This document shows, in pieces, positions 1 to 12,300 of a stretch of 64,000 bases of DNA. The notes below the pieces were generated by a model. It was not told where the DNA came from. It was given only the letters and a program-made list of their open reading frames with translations, and did no database searches. The translations under genes were made by a program, and so were the position numbers. The DNA lies in NCBI GenBank assembly GCA_017506865.1, contig JAFCMP010000053.1, forward strand, positions 310,001 through 374,000. The letters run 5' to 3'. Source of the stretch: Tribonema minus. Lineage: Eukaryota; Sar; Xanthophyceae; Tribonematales; Tribonemataceae. Numbering within the stretch: the first letter of the stretch is position 1; each line of letters begins with the position of its first letter.

Positions 1-230
1 GCTGCCTGCACCGCTCACTATCACATCCGCACAGCTCACCGCCGCGCTATCTTCACAGGCTCAGCTAAACCGCGCCCCACCTACTTTTTACCGCACGCGG
101 CTGCTGCCCTGCAGCGGCCCGCGTCCGCCTGCGTGCGTCCGCGCTGCTCACTGCCACCGTTTGCGCGGCTCCGCACTGAGTTGCTGCTTGCTGCCACGCG
201 CTGTGCTGATGGCTGCTGCTGCGCGCGCAG
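1..230. other. intron sequence at window edge
   Basis: GC-rich sequence that ends in a GCGCGCGCAG acceptor at 221-230, immediately before the first readable ankyrin exon. I read it as the 3' part of an intron whose upstream exon is outside the window. No separate gene is supported. Confidence 0.5.
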
Positions 231-1613
231 TGGCTCGCATCATCCGGCGTGAGCACGCCCGCGGTGCCCAGGGCGCTGGAGGAGGCTGCGAAGGGCGGGC
301 ACGTCGCCGCGGTGCACTGGCTGGTCACGCAGGTACGTACAGTAGGTATGATGCTTCAATAGTCGGAGCTGGTGATGCTCAGGTCGCGCAGGGGACAGGC
401 ACGTCGCCGCGGTGCACTGGCTGGTCTCGCAGGTGCGCACGTACAGTAGGTATGATGCCTCAATATTTGGAGCTGATGATGCTCAGCTCGCGAAGGTGGC
501 GGGCACGTCGCCGCGGTGCACTGGCTGGTCACGCAGGTGCGCAAGGTATTGTGCCGCAGCAGTCGGAGTCAGTGATGCTCAATTCGTGAAGGGCGGGCAC
601 GTCGCTGCTGTGCACTGGCTGGTCACACAGGTATGTACGGTATTGTGCTGCAGCAGTCGGAGTCGGTGATGCGCAGCTCGGCGCACTGGCTGGTCACGCA
701 GGTGCGGTATTGTGCTGCAGCAGTCGGAGTCGGTGATGCTCAGCTTGTGAAGGGCGGGCACGTCGCCGCGGCAGTACGTATGATGAGGTATGTACAGTAG
801 GTACGATGCCTCAGCAGTCTGGTGTCAGCGTGTCAGCCCGTGGCCTGTATTGGCCTGGCAGTGCAGGGGGGGGGGGGGGGGGGGGGGACGATCAACAGGT
901 ATCAGGTATGGCACGGCAGGAGGGCCGACGAGCGTTTTTATCAGCGCTCAGCGACCTGCAGCTTCCCGCCAGTGCGACAGCGCAGCGGCGCGCAGCAAGG
1001 CGTGCCCCTGCACCCCCTCTGACTGCAATGCCAGGGGTTTGAGCGCCTCTGCCCGCCCATACCCTTTGCTCACCGCCCAGATCGTCACGCATCCCGCTCG
1101 CCACATGGGCACGCCAACAGCACAGCGCCACCGCTCACGTGCCCCCCCCCCCCCCCCCCCTCAACCTCCCGCACGTCTGCGCAATCCTCACCTTATCCCC
1201 CCTGCTCCTCTGATCCCTCATGTCTCGTCCCCTTGTCACCCTCTCACTCGCCTTCTAATCCACCCCCCTCTCACTCCCCTTCCAATCCCTCCCCGTCGCC
1301 CCGCCCCCCCCCATGCCCCCAATCGCAGGGCTGCATCCCCGACGCCGCCGCCATCAGCGCCGCCGCCGCCGCCGGCCACACAGCCGTTGTCCACAAGCTG
1401 CTGCTGCTCGCGGGCCCCACAGCAGCGCTCTCCCTCGGCAGCGCGGCGCTCGCGGCGGCGTGCGGCGCAGGGCAGCTGGAGCTCGCGCGCTGGCTGTGGG
1501 GCGTCGGCGGCGCGGCGCTGGATGCTGCGTCAGCTCTCAATGCCGCGCTCGGCCGCGGCCAGTGGGAGGCCGCGCGGTTCCTGCTGCTGCGCGCGGGGGA
1601 GGCGCTGGCGTAG
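231..1613 (+). CDS. ankyrin-repeat-like protein, 3' end of gene (two exons)
   Basis: Two exons read as ankyrin-type helices. Exon A, 231-332 (34 codons), follows a GCGCGCGCAG acceptor, contains KGGHVAAVHWLV, and ends ACGCAG|gtacgt. Exon B, 1329-1613 (94 codons plus TAG), follows ATCGCAG and contains AAAGHTAVVHKLL, GAGQLELARWLW and GRGQWEAARFLLL, each the GH-x-x-V/A-x-x-L core of an ankyrin repeat. Both junctions are phase 0. The family binds proteins through stacked helix-turn-helix units; partner and location are unknown here. The 5' end is missing, so total length is unknown. Copies of the exon A donor edge fill the intron, and copies of the exon B end follow the stop. The link between the two exons rests on matching phase and shared fold, not on a known homologue. 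Confidence 0.65.
391..772 (+). repeat. five echoes of ankyrin exon A donor edge
   Basis: The end of exon A (GGGCACGTCGCCGCGGTGCA onward, through the donor) recurs at about 391-432, 492-537, 588-630, 682-701 and 748-772, spaced roughly 70-100 bp. Most keep a CAG|GT donor. The intervening intron text (AGTCGGAGTCGGTGATGCTCAG) is repeated too, so whole exon-tail-plus-intron units were duplicated. The later copies are the most truncated. Confidence 0.85.
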
Positions 1614-1659
1614 CGCAGCGGGGGGCGGCGGCGGCGGAGGCGGCGAGGCGCGGCGGCAG

Positions 1660-2016
1660 CAGTGCTCGATGTTGCGTCAGCGCTCAGCGCTGCGCTCCGC
1701 CGCGGCCAGTGGGAGGCCGCGCGCTTCCTGCTGCTACGCGCGAGGAGGCGCTGGCGTAGTGCAGTGGGGGCGGCGGCGGCGGAGGCGCACAACGCGGTAG
1801 CAGCAGTGCTCAACGCCGTGTCAGCGCTCAACGCCGCGCTCGACCGCGGCCAGCGGGAGGCCGCGCGCTTCCTGTTGCTGCGCGGACGGGAGGCGCTGGC
1901 GTAGCGCAGCGGGGGCGGCGGCGGCAGAGGCGCGGAACGCGGTGGCAGCAGTGCTCGACGCTGCGGCAGGGCTCAGCAACGCGTGTGCTGCTGCGCGCGA
2001 GGGAGGCGCTGGCGTA
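1660..2016 (+). repeat. three echoes of ankyrin terminal exon including stop codon
   Basis: The last 96 bases of exon B, ending GAGGCGCTGGCGTAG, recur at about 1664-1759, 1808-1903 and 1952-2016 with a period near 147 bp. Each keeps the TAG. Because the duplicated piece is a terminal exon, this is the one clear echo array without a splice donor. An alternative is that the array is a degenerate ankyrin-coding stretch, but the conserved stops argue against translation through it. Confidence 0.75.
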
Positions 2017-3619
2017 GGCGCGCGCACTCACGGTGCGGCGGCGGAGGTAGCGGACGCGGCAGCAGCAGTGCGCGACGCTGCGGCGGAGCTCAGCGGCGGC
2101 GTGCGCTGCCGGCGGCGGGGGCAAGGAGGAGCGATTCGAGGCGCTGCTGCTGCGGTGCGGGGCAGCTACCGGGCTGCGCGTGTGTGCACGCTCGCAGCGG
2201 CAGCGGTCGCGCGGCGCTGCGTGGGCACTGGTGGCGGGCATGCGCATGACCCGTAGCGCTCCCTGGCGTACTAGAAGAGCGTTGTGGCACCAAACTTCAA
2301 GTGACGGCGTGGCGCGCGTGCGCAGCGCTCAGCACTGGGGGGGGTTGAGGTGTGTCCCCCATATTGTCATGGAGGCCGCGGTGCCGCGCATCGCATCAGT
2401 GCTCGAGCACTGAAAACAGTCAGACGGCTGGTTGTGTGCTGGTGTTGTAGAAGGAAGGGAGTCGCCTGGGTGGAGGTGTGAAACCCGACAAACAGCAGCA
2501 GTGCTCGGGGCAGCAGCTGCAGCGCGGGGGGGGGGGGGAGTTCAGGTTTGTGGCTCCTCCTCCCCACTACTTGAGCATGGCAGCTGCAGTCGACAACATG
2601 GACACTGAACGAAGGATCAACAAATTTACCGTAGCGAATGTACGGCAACTGTTACTTAGAGCGGTAGTGCGCAGGCACAGGCGGCGCCTTCTGCTCGCGC
2701 TTGGTACGCGCGACGGCAGGCACGTGAAGCAGCGGAGCGGCATCAGCAGCGCAGCGGCGGCAGCGGCAGCGGCACCAGCGGCGGCGGCGCAGCTCGACGG
2801 CTGCGGCTTATACCTACCCGTATACGCCGCGCGCTCTGTCAAGCGGCAGCGCCCCGCAGCATCACCCGCGCACGCGGGCAACAGGCAACGTTGCCCGCTG
2901 CGGCGGTTGAGCGCTGAGTTGCGCGCCCGCCACACACGCGCGCGCATTTCCGTTCCCAACTGTATTCTTAGGCCCCCGTGGTGGCGCAGTGGCCGCATGT
3001 GCACGTCAGGAGTTTGTGTGAGAATGCCCGCTTCACAGGGGTGTGCTGTACTTGACGGGCGCGCGCCGGTTCCCTGCCCGCAGCCTGTGCGCTCTCTGCA
3101 CAGCTTGCGGCGCGGATGGGCACCGGGGGCGCGTTGCCTTGAGAGGGGGTACACAATCACTGGCGTTGCACATTTGCTGTGCAATACGTCAGAGTGTGCC
3201 GACCGCAGACTGTTTTGACAATGAACGATGCGTGCATAACTTCGCGCCCTCTGCGGATTGTTTGCTGCTCAGCTGACTGTCGGTGTCTATCATGACCCCG
3301 TCCGATTGCATCGGGTTGAGCCAACGGCAGGTTTCTGTGCAAGGCAGGCATGTGTTGCCGACACTGTTGCGAGGACATGACCACACATGCACAGAGACTT
3401 AGCAGGGGGGTTGCTGGGAAGGTTCTCCGGGAGTGCCTTCCGGGAACTGTCCCGGGAGTGTGTGTATTCCACTTGGTTGCATCAGGCAAAAACATACCGA
3501 CGACCAGCGATCGTCACGGATAGCGGCCGACAAAGCACTGCACAGCTGTCTATTTCCTCCCACACGCCGACCGAAACGCGCCAGCGTCTCCAGCACGGCC
3601 GCAAACACAGAAATCGAAG
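2017..3619. other. intergenic, no gene supported
   Basis: GC-rich sequence with a G-run at 2526-2537 and Ala-type triplet repeats around 2750-2790. Long overlapping frames exist on both strands (+2478-3218 and -2567-3184), but neither shows a recognisable domain, and open frames on both strands are expected at this base composition. The last few hundred bases are presumably promoter and 5' UTR of the gene starting at 3620. Confidence 0.4.
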
Positions 3620-5265
3620 ATGCTCTCCCTCGCACAGGCAACGCGTTCCGCTTACCTGCGCCCGTGCGGCAGGCTGGTCGTCGTGCGGAACCTGGAATCC
3701 CTCTACAGCAAGTCCAAATACCCTCCCACAGACGAGGATCCGAAGGGAAAAGGCCCGCCAGCTGCAGGAGAAGCTCTCCCGGCAGCCGCTGAAGGTGCGC
3801 TGACTGACCTGACAAAGAGCGTTCTGTCTTGCCCAGAACATCACCGTCTTCGCTCTTCCCTCTCGCCTGCCCATGAAGCCAGATTTGTGATTGCATATCC
3901 AGCTTGCAGCAATGCTGCTGCACTGACGCGCAAGATGTGGTGATTCGGTCAGATTAATTTGAAGATCTGTCGCAACGTGAAAATGGTCGTGAATATGCCA
4001 AAGTCAATTTCTCGTGCTGCTGCTTCGTCAGGTGGTGCGAATGCCTCTCACAGGCCCTCCGCCGAGAGCGAAGAGAGGGACTCATTTTCCAAGGCAGCCA
4101 TTAGCGGCGGAGTCGAGGGTGCCCGCGAGAAGGTGGAGAAGGGAACAGCACCAGGGGAGAAGGCGAAGGAGAAAGTGAGCTCTTTTCTTGCCCTCCGCTG
4201 CCCCAGCCAGCGCATACTTCGAAACATACTACTATGAAACGGGGCGCGGAAAGCTAAAGCGCGGTGCCTCGACTGCCTCTCGCAGCAGCGCACGTCACTG
4301 TTGGTAAAATTGAAGATACGGATGTCTTTCTAAGAGATGCCCTGGCACTCAGCCATGCACTGACGCTGACCCTAGCTACACGCGCATCAGTAGTGCACAC
4401 AGGCAAAGCCGCACGGTGTACAGGATACAGATGCGAGTTCCCGCTTCGGCTCGGAGCTGCATTCCTGACGCGCAAACGCAAACGCAATAAATGCAGCGCT
4501 AATTACGCAACACAGCCTTTGAGCCTGCACACAACAAAGCATATCTGTTGGTCCGCAGGCTGAGTGCATAGGCATGCGTCGCTACATGGTGACTGCGGTT
4601 GCGCTGCAGCATCGCAAGTGGAGATGCTCTCAGAACTGTGTACACAACGTGAAAAAGGAATGTTCAGGAGAGAACGGCAGTGTGCTGTTCGTGTTTGGGA
4701 AGGTGCTGATGTCAGGTGCCACAAGGGCCTGGGCCTGCATCTCTGCAAACAATGCAACTTTTTATTCGTGCTAGCTTTGGGTGTGAAAAAGCCCAGATGG
4801 TCAGTCCAGCTTGAAATCAGATGCTACATGACACTCATCAGAAGCACACGTGTGAATATGTTCCGTTGTTCAGTACTCCCAAGCAACGACGACCAAGCTC
4901 TTACATTGTGCTCCTGAAACACTGTTTATAAATACTTTTGAATGAGTCCACTTGAATCTAAGGCATGTTGTGTCTGCTGCTGCATTGTCACTCAGATGGA
5001 GGGACAACACAGCCATCCACACTGCGGAGATCGCCATGTACGGCAGCAACAATGGTGTACAAGCTCTTGCCTCGTTTTCCTGAAACGCTTGCGTCAATGA
5101 GTTCACTTGTAACCAGGGCATGTTGACTGCTGTTGCTTTGTCGCTCAGATGGAGGACATGATCAACTCGGCCATCCACACTGTGGAGAAGGCCATGCCAG
5201 GCAGCAACAAGGACCTGCCAGACAGGGACTTTACCCCGCCGCCGCCCAAGAAGGGCAGCAGTTGA
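3620..5265 (+). CDS. small protein, possibly organelle-targeted, function unknown (three exons)
   Basis: Exons: 3620-3794 (donor GAAG|gtgcgc), 4032-4174 (acceptor CGTCAG, donor AAA|gtgagc) and 5149-5265 (acceptor GCTCAG, stop TGA). The phases are 1 then 0 and close exactly, giving 144 residues. The N-terminus has Arg, Ser, Ala and Leu and few acids (MLSLAQATRSAYLRPCGR), as in mitochondrial or plastid transit peptides. The middle is hydrophilic and Lys/Glu-rich (GAREKVEKGTAPGEKAKEK), and the C-terminus ends FTPPPPKKGSS. I do not recognise the family. Phase agreement supports the gene model, but no homologue does, and an extra small exon in the second intron cannot be excluded. The gene is tail-to-tail with the flavoprotein gene. 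Confidence 0.55.
4966..5055 (+). repeat. echo of the terminal exon acceptor edge (gene at 3620-5265)
   Basis: The sequence leading into exon 3 and its first ~55 bases are duplicated upstream: GTCACTCAGATGGAGGGACA here against GTCGCTCAGATGGAGGACAT at the real site (5141-5160). The copy keeps the AG acceptor but has lost the reading frame. Confidence 0.75.
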
Positions 5266-6346
5266 AGAAGTGGAGCGTTACACTTGAAGAAGTGGAGCGC
5301 CACGCTTTACCATCAACAGGGCGCGAGCGATCTGACGTGGGGTCTCAGGCGCGATGTTTGTGATATACTTAGTCCCCAGTACCTACCCTCCCCAGCTTCC
5401 CGCGAGGTACTGAGGAGTGACTATATCGATCTGCGCAACCGTAGTGACAGGGCTCGCGCGAGCGTGCTGCTGTAGAGCGGTGCTGCGTACGCACCCCCCG
5501 CATGCATGTCTGTAGACGGGTGTCGAGACGAATGCAGGTGCAATTCCGCGCTTGCATTTGGGGGGGCGGGGAGAGCGAAGGATGCAGGGGCACACACGGG
5601 AGCATCTCAAGTGATGCCACCAGACGTGCCATCGTGGACAGCCTTGCCGATTATGCGGTTTCATGATGTATAAGACTGGAGCTCTGGGCCACGCCGTCAG
5701 CGCTGCACGTGCAGCCAGCCGCAACATACATGTGCAGATTGCGGGCGCAAAGTTCAAGAAGCGGCGACATGCCGTGTGACCATGAGCGCCAATACAAACG
5801 CCAGCGCGCGCATTCGCGCGCTATCGCTTGGTGCCTTTGAGGCTCTGCCACATGGCGGGTTGTCTGATGGGGGGAAATAACACACCACTGCATGAGAATC
5901 AATATACGTCTGGCGTGCACAGATTGCGTGCGTCACAACTACAAGTTCGTAATGCGGTGCGTCACGCTTTGAAGACGCTGCGATGCAGTCATGACATTTG
6001 TCATTATTGGTCAAGTATGTGCCGTGCGGTAGGCCACGTGTGCGGGGGGGCATGCGCTGCAAGCCGCGGACTTTTGCTGCACAATGCCCGCCAAGCAGGA
6101 GTCGACGCGTCTGTGTCAGACGCAAATCCTCGCCATGGCTTCTGAAGAAGCAGGGCAACGCCCCCTTTGCTGCATGCACTTTGCGCAGTGTGTCTCCTGC
6201 GCATGCCATTCGGACGCGCTGTCAGAAACTTGCATGCAGCTGCCCAATGCAATTTCGTTTGAGCGTCACGCTGTGCGCCGCAATTGTCAGCTCGGCGGCG
6301 CTCCTGCCTTTGGATGCGCAACCGTACTCGTGCTTGCAGTGATGCG
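5266..6346. other. tail-to-tail intergenic region
   Basis: Lies between the stop of the small plus-strand gene and the stop of the minus-strand flavoprotein gene, so it should hold both 3' UTRs and terminators. I see no coding exon or clear poly(A) signal. Overlapping frames on both strands lack any domain. Confidence 0.45.
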
Positions 6347-9300
6347 TCATGTGTCCACTGCTTGTGCCTGCGGCTGCGGTTGTCGTTGCTGAGCGCTGCT
6401 ACCAATGGCGTGCCCCGCGCACCAGCTCGTCGTCCATGCGCTCTGGAAGTTGTACCTGCACAACATTAAGAGAGCACAACATTAGGAGAGGCGTGCGCAG
6501 TCGGGGCAGGAAGGAAGACGTTCGGCAATGAGTGTTGGGCCTCTGGCGAAACAAGGCAGGCAGTCTTCACTGTGCCATAGCACACCTGCCACATCACTGT
6601 GTCCATGATTCACGTGCGTGCAGAATGTGAGATGTATCGTCTATCAGTGTCTACTCAGGAGTTGCTGCAGCGCGTTTGAACGCACGCGTGGCAGCATGCA
6701 CGCATCATATGACAGCATGCATGCATCATACGACAACCCATATTCTGTCTGGGTTGCTCGCGCGCCCCGCCCACCCATGACTGCAGCACGCCTTAACGTG
6801 CTCCCAGCAAACGGGAAACAGGCCTTACAGAGCGTGGAGCTCTTGCGGAGAGTCTGGGAGAGGCAGCAGCATGTGCAGCACTCCTTACATGGCACGTGCC
6901 AGCAAGGGCACTCCTTATATGGCAACGACCAGCAAGATAGGGGCACACGGCTGCAGCAGAGCTATAATAGCAGTGCGCTCCGTATGCTCGCCCGGTGCTG
7001 CCATTTGACGTCGATGCATAATGAGATGTGTAGTCTCTGCTCAACAGTTGCTGCCACGCGCTCAAAGGCAGCACGCGTGCATCATGGCGATTCATTGTCT
7101 GTCTGAGTGCCACCCATGCCTGCAACATCTCGACATGCCCTGGGCACTAAACAATGTTCTGTAAACTCACCCCCCGGTGATGCCGTCGACATCCACAATT
7201 TCGCCCGCAAAGTGCAGCCCTGGGACGGTCCTGCTCTCCATCGTCTGCGCCACGCATCGCGCCACACACAGCGCACGCGTGCATGATTAGGCACCAGAGG
7301 TCAGTGACAGCGAGTGATGACCGCAATGGTCGCTCACTCCGGCGGGCGCTACAGGGTGTTGACATACATGGGGGATGAAGAGAGCTGAACTTCTACGTGA
7401 AATTGCAGCACACGGCAACGGCAGTGCCAGATTTCAGTTCACTGGAATGCGATTCGGGCAGCACGTGCTGCAGGTCGCCTTGGCCGGGACGCCCAGTGCA
7501 GCTTGATCTGGATGTGCCATGCGCAACCTCACAACCAAGTCCTTGGGGAAACAGGGAGAAGGACATGCAGGTCTGCTACAGGTCACAAATCCGGCCTTTA
7601 CCCTTACCGCAACCTTACAGTCACCGCCGCTGGTAGATGGCGTTAGGATGAGGCCTAACCCTAGAGTTAGGTTTAGGCTCTAGCCTCAATCCTACTCCTA
7701 GACCCAGCCGCGGGAAGGCACAAGTCCTAACCATAACCCTCAAGAACAGGTGCAAATCGAAGGGGGTCCGGTCATAAACATGCGCTTCATCTGCGCCGCC
7801 TGACATGCGCAAACGCCATCGCGGAGGCGCAAAGGCAAATCACGTTCGTGCTGTTGCTCTCGAGGGCGACGCTTCCGTGCGCCGCGAGCGAGAGGCCAGG
7901 CGTCGAGCTGCGCGCTGCGGCCCAATTTGCGCCATGCGACGCGCGCAATCAAGCGACCGGATTCTTTGAAACAGCAGTGAATATGTAAAACACATCACCT
8001 TCATGTCGAGGTTCTCGAGGGCGGCGCCGCTGCACGTCGCGAATGAGGGCTGCGTGCCCTAATCCTAATTCTAACCCTAACCCTGACCCTCACCCTAATT
8101 GCGCGCTGCGCCCCAATCTGCGCTATGTAACACGTGCGATCAAGCGATTGAGCTTCTGAAGACAGTGGACAAATATGAAAGCACATCACCTTCATGTCGA
8201 GGTTCTCGAGGGCGACGCCGCCGCACGTCACGAATATGGGGCCGCGTGCCCTAATCCTAACCCTAACCGCGCGCTGCGCCCCAATCTACGCTACTGTACG
8301 CGACACGCGCAATTAAACGATTGGATTGTTGGAACAGCGGATGAATATGAAGAACGCATCACCTTCATGTCGAGGTTCTCGAGGGCGACGCCGCCGCACA
8401 TCGCAAATGAGGGGCTGCATGCCCTAATCCTAAGGCTAACCCTAACCCTAACCCTAACCCTAACATCTAACCGCGCGCTGCGCCCCAACCCAATCTGCAC
8501 TTTCAACCGATCGGATTCTTGCGACAGCGGACAAACATGAAAAAAGGATCAACTTCATGTCGAGGTTCTCAAGGGCGACGCCGCCGCACGTCGCGAATGA
8601 GGGGCCGCATGCCCTTATCCTGACCCTAACCCTACCCCTGACCGCGGCCTGCGCCCCAATCTGCGCTACGCGCCTCACGCGCTCGGAATCTCGGGACAGC
8701 GGATAAACATGAAAAACGCATCACCTTCATGTCGAGGTTCTCAAGGGCGACGCCGCCGCACGTGACGAACTCGTCCTTGAACGCGCCCTTGCCCACAACG
8801 CTCAGGTCGCACGCCGCCGCGTTACGCGCGAGCGCGGCGAGCTTGGCATTGCTGCAGCCGCCCCACTGCTCGTTGTCGCCTGCGCGCCAGTTGCGTCATG
8901 TAGCAAGACTCAAGAATCATTCATTCATTCATGCATTCATTCACTGAAGTACTGATGCGTTCATGCATTGATCGTGCCTACGACGCTCAGGTCGCACGCC
9001 GCCGCGTTGTACGCGAGCGCGGACAGCTTGGCATTGCCGCAGCCGCTCCACTGCTCGTTGTCGCCTGCGCGCCAGTTGCGTCATGTAGCAAGACTCAATC
9101 ACCATTCAATCATTCATTCATTCATTCATTCATTTGGTTACTGAAGCTTTCATGCATCGACCTTGCCCCATGACGCTCAGGTCGCACGCAGGCGCGTTAC
9201 GCGCGAGCGCGGCGAGCTTGGCGTTGCTGCAGCCGCCCCACCGCTCAATATCGCCTGCGTGCAAGTCGCGTTGTGTACCAAGACTCAATAATCATTCATG

Positions 9301-12300
9301 CATTCATTCATTCGGGTACCGATACGTTCATGCAGTGATTTTGTCCACAACGCTCGGGTCGAATGCTGCTTGCGTTTCTCGTGAGCGCAGAGGGATTTGC
9401 ATTATTGTAGCTGCCCCGCTGCTCGCCGCCAACTGCGCTAACACGTGCGGGCAGCAGCATTCAAGGTGCATTCATTCACTCATTCGCTCGCTCACTCGTG
9501 TACTCCTTCACGTTCCGCCTAACCCTAACCCTAACCCTAACCCTACTGCTGCCTAGACTGCGCGCCGCGCGTGTCAGAGCAGCAGCACTGAAATGGTTTA
9601 CTCGTTCATTCAATCGCTGAGTTAGTTACTGATACAGTATTTGTGAGCGATACCACAGAGCGCGCAGCACCGATACACATATGTCACGTGGCGCGGCGAG
9701 CATAGCATCTCATCTCGTGCGAGTACGTTGAAGAAAATTCTTGCCTGTTGCTGAGTTTTCTCACCTATTTCGGTGCGTTGTACATACCAGCGCTTTCCAC
9801 AGCTGCTTCGGGACCGCAGCCTGCTCTAGCGGGCAGTAGGCGGCCACTCCCCAAGCGCTTGAATACTGAACAATTCTCGAAAGCTGTACTACAGAGAGCA
9901 CAGTGTGTACTATGCGAGAGAACACGCGCCTGCCTTGCTGTGCATTTTCTCATGATTTTTCTCACCCTCCAATGGATTTTCTCACCTATTCCGGCGTGCT
10001 GCACCAGCGCTTTCCAGAGCCGCTTTGGAACAGAGGCCTGCTCTAGCGGGCAGTACGTGGCCACCTCCCGGCGCGCTGACGCCGTGCGCATCTGAGCGGT
10101 GCAACAAGAGTATATGCCAGAAGTGTGCTATTAACACACATGAAGCCGTTCCCTCGAAGCGTTGCTGCATACCCACACTTAGCACCAATGAAGCCGATGC
10201 ATTGGTACATACCCACCTAACGCCGTGCACATCTGCGGTGCAACAAGAGTATATGCCAGAAGTGTGCTATTAGCACAGATGAAGCCGATCCTTTGAGGCG
10301 TTGCTACATACCCGCCTGACGCCGTGCGCATCTGCGGTGCAAAAGAGTGTATGTCAGAAGCCTGCTATTAGCAGATACGTAGTCCTCTGCTGGGTTCCTA
10401 GTTCAAGTATGGCAGGCATGCGAGACAGACGACAATGACATGAATTGACACCTCTGCCAGTAGTCATGTGTGGAAGATACCCCAGGGGTGTATCTGCAAG
10501 TACTGGGTGAAGGGGGCAAGGGACAACGTATAAATGTTGATCCACTATGTATGTAGGCAACTTTCTTTGCTGCCAAAGCACCCAGACTCCACAGGTGCGT
10601 AAGCATGCCTACGTGAGCAAGCCAGCATATATACTTTTCTCGGCGGGTCCTTCCCCTCATGAATTCACGTGCGCGCATCTCAACCATGAACGCCCATGAT
10701 CGGTCATGAATCCATGAGCAAAACAGCAGCGCTCACCATTGAAAGGTCGGTCAGCGTCTTCGCCTGCACCGCGGCGGCGCCGCGCACGCATTGAACGTGC
10801 ATTGACCGCGCGTTCAACCATTGATAGTGCTCGGCATAATGTATGAGTTCACGAAGCAGCAGCGCTCACCTTCTGAAACGCGGCCAGCGCCGCCGCCTCT
10901 GCCTTCAACGCGGCGGCCCTGTGTATTCAATCAACGATAATTGATTCATACATGAATTCGCAAAGCAGCAGCGCTCACCTTCTGGAATGCGGCCAGCGCC
11001 TCCGCCTCCAACGCGCACCCATCGACTGCGCATTCAATGATAGTGCTCGGTATCATTCATGTATTTCATCACTGACAGTGCTCGTATCATGCATGAATTC
11101 ATGAAGCGGCAGCGACGCTCACCTTCTGGAACGCGGCGAGCGCCTCCGCCTCTGACACAGCGGCGCTGTGCCAGCATTGAGATTTTATCTTGACCTCCAT
11201 GTTTTTTTAAATATCATTAGCTTGTTCATTCTTCTATTTAAAGAAAAACACATCCAGATGACTGTATCCCAGGTGTCCCTCAGAATCCATGAAGCAGCAG
11301 CAGCGCTCACCTTATAGAATGCGGCCAGCGCATGCGCCTGCGATGCGGCAGCGCCGTGCACACAATGACTGCGCATTCAATCAATGATAGTGCTCGGCAG
11401 AAATACAATTCATGAATTCATGAAGTGGCAGCGCTCACCTTTTGGAATGCGGCGAGCGCCTCCGCCTCCGACGCGGCGGCGCCGCGCACACAACGACTGC
11501 GCGTTCAATCAATGATAGCACTCGGCGTAATTCATGAATTCATGAGGCGGCAGCGCTCACCTTCTGGAACGCGGCCAGCGCCTCCGCCTCCGACACAGCG
11601 GCGCCAAGCCACATTACGTTTCTATCTTTACCCGTATGTTTTGAAAATATTCATTAGCTTTTTCATTCATTTCAAAACACATCCAGGTGACCTCATTCCG
11701 TGTGCCCCTCATGAAGTCATGAAGTGAAGCAGCAGCAGTGCTCACCTTCTGGAATGCGGCCAGCGCCTCCGCCTCCGACGCGGCGGCGCCGCGCACCCAG
11801 TTGACCACGACGGCGCCCTTGTAGCCGCCGCGCTGCAGGTGGCGCGCGCCGAACGCGCTGAGCTTGAGCGCCGCCGGCCCGCTCACGCCGCTGCAGCAAC
11901 AATGCACGAGCAAGATAACAAGATAACGTGCGCGCGCGTAAGGTGCTTGTGCAGATGAGCAGGGAGCGCGCGCGCGCACGGTGGACAAGTAAGTGCGCGC
12001 AGTGTCCAGTAAATCACGTCTCTGCCACCGGTGCAGGTGGCGCGCACCGAACGCGCTGAGCTTCAGCGCCGCCGGCCCGCTCACGCCGCTGCAGCAACAG
12101 TAGATGCGCAAGCGAGAGAACGGGCAGGTGTGCGTGAAGTGTACAGCTCGGCAGCGCGTGTCGCATATGCGCGCGCGAGCGAACGGCGGGCAAGTGTGAG
12201 GCATGCAGCTCGGCAGTGCTGGGCTGAGCTGAGCTAGAGGCGCCGCTGACGCCGCTGCAGCAGCGCTCAATTTGCGGGCAACGGAACGGTCGGGTGCACG

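Noticed and set aside
2478-3218. 246-codon frame on plus and 205-codon frame on minus (2567-3184)
   Set aside because: They overlap in opposite directions, are Ala/Arg-rich, and show no domain; typical GC-driven open frames.
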